NCBI GenBank assembly: GCA_037146835.1
Contig: JBAWWI010000122.1
Location: 1 to 5,491, forward strand
Length of the DNA stretch: 5,491 nucleotides
Direction: 5' to 3'
DNA from: IMCC26256 sp037146835
GTDB taxonomy: Bacteria; Actinomycetota; Acidimicrobiia; IMCC26256
Part shown: one piece after another, positions 4,926 through 5,491 of the stretch
How the letters are laid out: the number at the start of each line of letters is the position of its first letter
Numbering within the stretch: position 1 is the stretch's first letter
Notes under the pieces: model-generated
What the model was told of the DNA's origin: nothing
Databases searched by the model: none
Seen by the model: the letters and a program-made list of their open reading frames with translations, nothing else
Program-made: the position numbers and the translations under genes

Positions 4926-5491
4926 ATGACAGAGGTTGTATCCACTAGCCATGGGCAGTTTCGCGCTCAAACTCAGAGCCGAGAAGCAGTCACCTCTAGT
5001 GCAGAGATGGCTGCATCGAACCTTGAGATTCTTGGGCGGATTCCAGAGAGCCTCGCAGGGCGACTTATTCGCAACGGTCCCGAGGCGCTATGTGCCCCTC
5101 AGTCGCATGATGGGTTGCAAGGCAGCAGCAATGCAATGCTCCATCAGATCTCGATCGCTGGGGGGCGCGCCGATTATCAAAGCCGGCGCATATCCTCGAC
5201 CTCTGCCTTTGGTGAGGACTCAGACGCGTTCGGCGACATTCAAACTCCGCGTGGCGGACCGAATAGTGGATTGGTGCTCCATGGCGGCCGTGTTCGTGCC
5301 TTGGGTGCTCTCTCTAATCCTGTCGTTGTCAACGCTTCCTTAGAGGTCGAATCCATAGACGATTTAGCCGGGTCGATGCCTTTTGGAATTGGTACCCATG
5401 CCCATGTCGATTCTGTTTGGGATGAGATGATCGTTATTGGATCGTCGCCGAGATCGTCTTCGTTCCAAGTAGGAACGGTGGATGTCAAGGG
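4926..5491 (+). CDS. Carotenoid-oxygenase (RPE65/CCD) family protein, N-terminal part, runs off window
   Basis: The frame is open from 4926 to the right edge (188 codons; the family usually has about 450-500 residues). After a Ser/Thr/Gln-rich tail of about 30 residues, LEILGRIPESLAGRLIRNGP (33-52) is the hallmark N-terminal blade of carotenoid cleavage dioxygenases. MLHQISI..GRADYQSR (71-87) and NSGLVLHGGRVRALG (113-127) match the next conserved strands. His158 in GTHAHVD corresponds to the first of four Fe(II)-binding histidines, in the family motif TAHPHxD; the other three lie beyond the window. Enzymes of this family split alkene bonds of carotenoids, apocarotenoids or stilbenoids with O2. 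The usual GDGM before the MLH-like strand is replaced by SNAM, so the protein is divergent and its substrate cannot be named. No signal peptide is visible. It follows the Mo oxidoreductase by 96 bp on the same strand. Confidence 0.85.
   Translation, partial: MTEVVSTSHGQFRAQTQSREAVTSSAEMAASNLEILGRIPESLAGRLIRNGPEALCAPQSHDGLQGSSNAMLHQISIAGGRADYQSRRISSTSAFGEDSDAFGDIQTPRGGPNSGLVLHGGRVRALGALSNPVVVNASLEVESIDDLAGSMPFGIGTHAHVDSVWDEMIVIGSSPRSSSFQVGTVDVK

Noticed and set aside
4936..5343. 135-codon open frame on the plus strand inside the carotenoid-oxygenase region
   Set aside because: It is out of frame with the clear carotenoid-oxygenase coding sequence and its translation is an Arg-rich shadow with no recognisable motif.

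Overview
The window is a compact chromosomal stretch from what looks like a free-living, moderately G+C-rich bacterium, most probably an actinobacterium and perhaps an Acidimicrobiia-like lineage. The assignment rests on three observations: the molybdopterin enzyme resembles a family I associate with Actinobacteria, the minus-strand genes show start contexts typical of leaderless mRNAs (a TANNNT box 6-7 nt before ATG and no Shine-Dalgarno), and a very small two-CxxC protein is of a kind I recall from that lineage. I ran no database search, so the taxonomy is inference. I saw no tRNA, rRNA, CRISPR array, insertion sequence, phage gene or integrase.

Layout. Three genes are on the minus strand and are transcribed right to left. 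They are an ETHE1/glyoxalase-II-like metallo-beta-lactamase-fold protein (1771-2493), an amidase-signature hydrolase (288-1682), and a small zinc-ribbon-like protein that reaches the left edge (1-194). Two genes are on the plus strand. They are a molybdopterin (DMSO reductase superfamily) oxidoreductase with an N-terminal 4Fe-4S motif (2601-4829) and the N-terminal part of a carotenoid-oxygenase-family protein that runs off the right edge (4926-5491). The two sets diverge from an intergenic region of about 107 bp (2494-2600), and every other gap is under 100 bp. The full-length genes show no frameshifts or internal stops.

How the genes may work together. All are metabolic or housekeeping genes, and no single pathway is evident. 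The MBL-fold protein (possible persulfide dioxygenase or thioester hydrolase), the amidase, the Mo/bis-MGD oxidoreductase and the carotenoid/stilbene-type cleavage oxygenase would suit breakdown of small organic or aromatic compounds. The Mo enzyme has no adjacent electron-transfer subunit and no cofactor-assembly genes here.

Most interesting details: (i) three tandem 15-bp repeats directly behind the MBL stop codon, in frame with it; (ii) an Asp at the position expected to ligate molybdenum; (iii) -10-like boxes at leaderless spacing before all three minus-strand genes, against Shine-Dalgarno sites before both plus-strand genes; (iv) loss of the usual GDGM motif in the carotenoid-oxygenase-like protein. 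I see no convincing undescribed defence or mobile system here; the window is mostly ordinary metabolic DNA.
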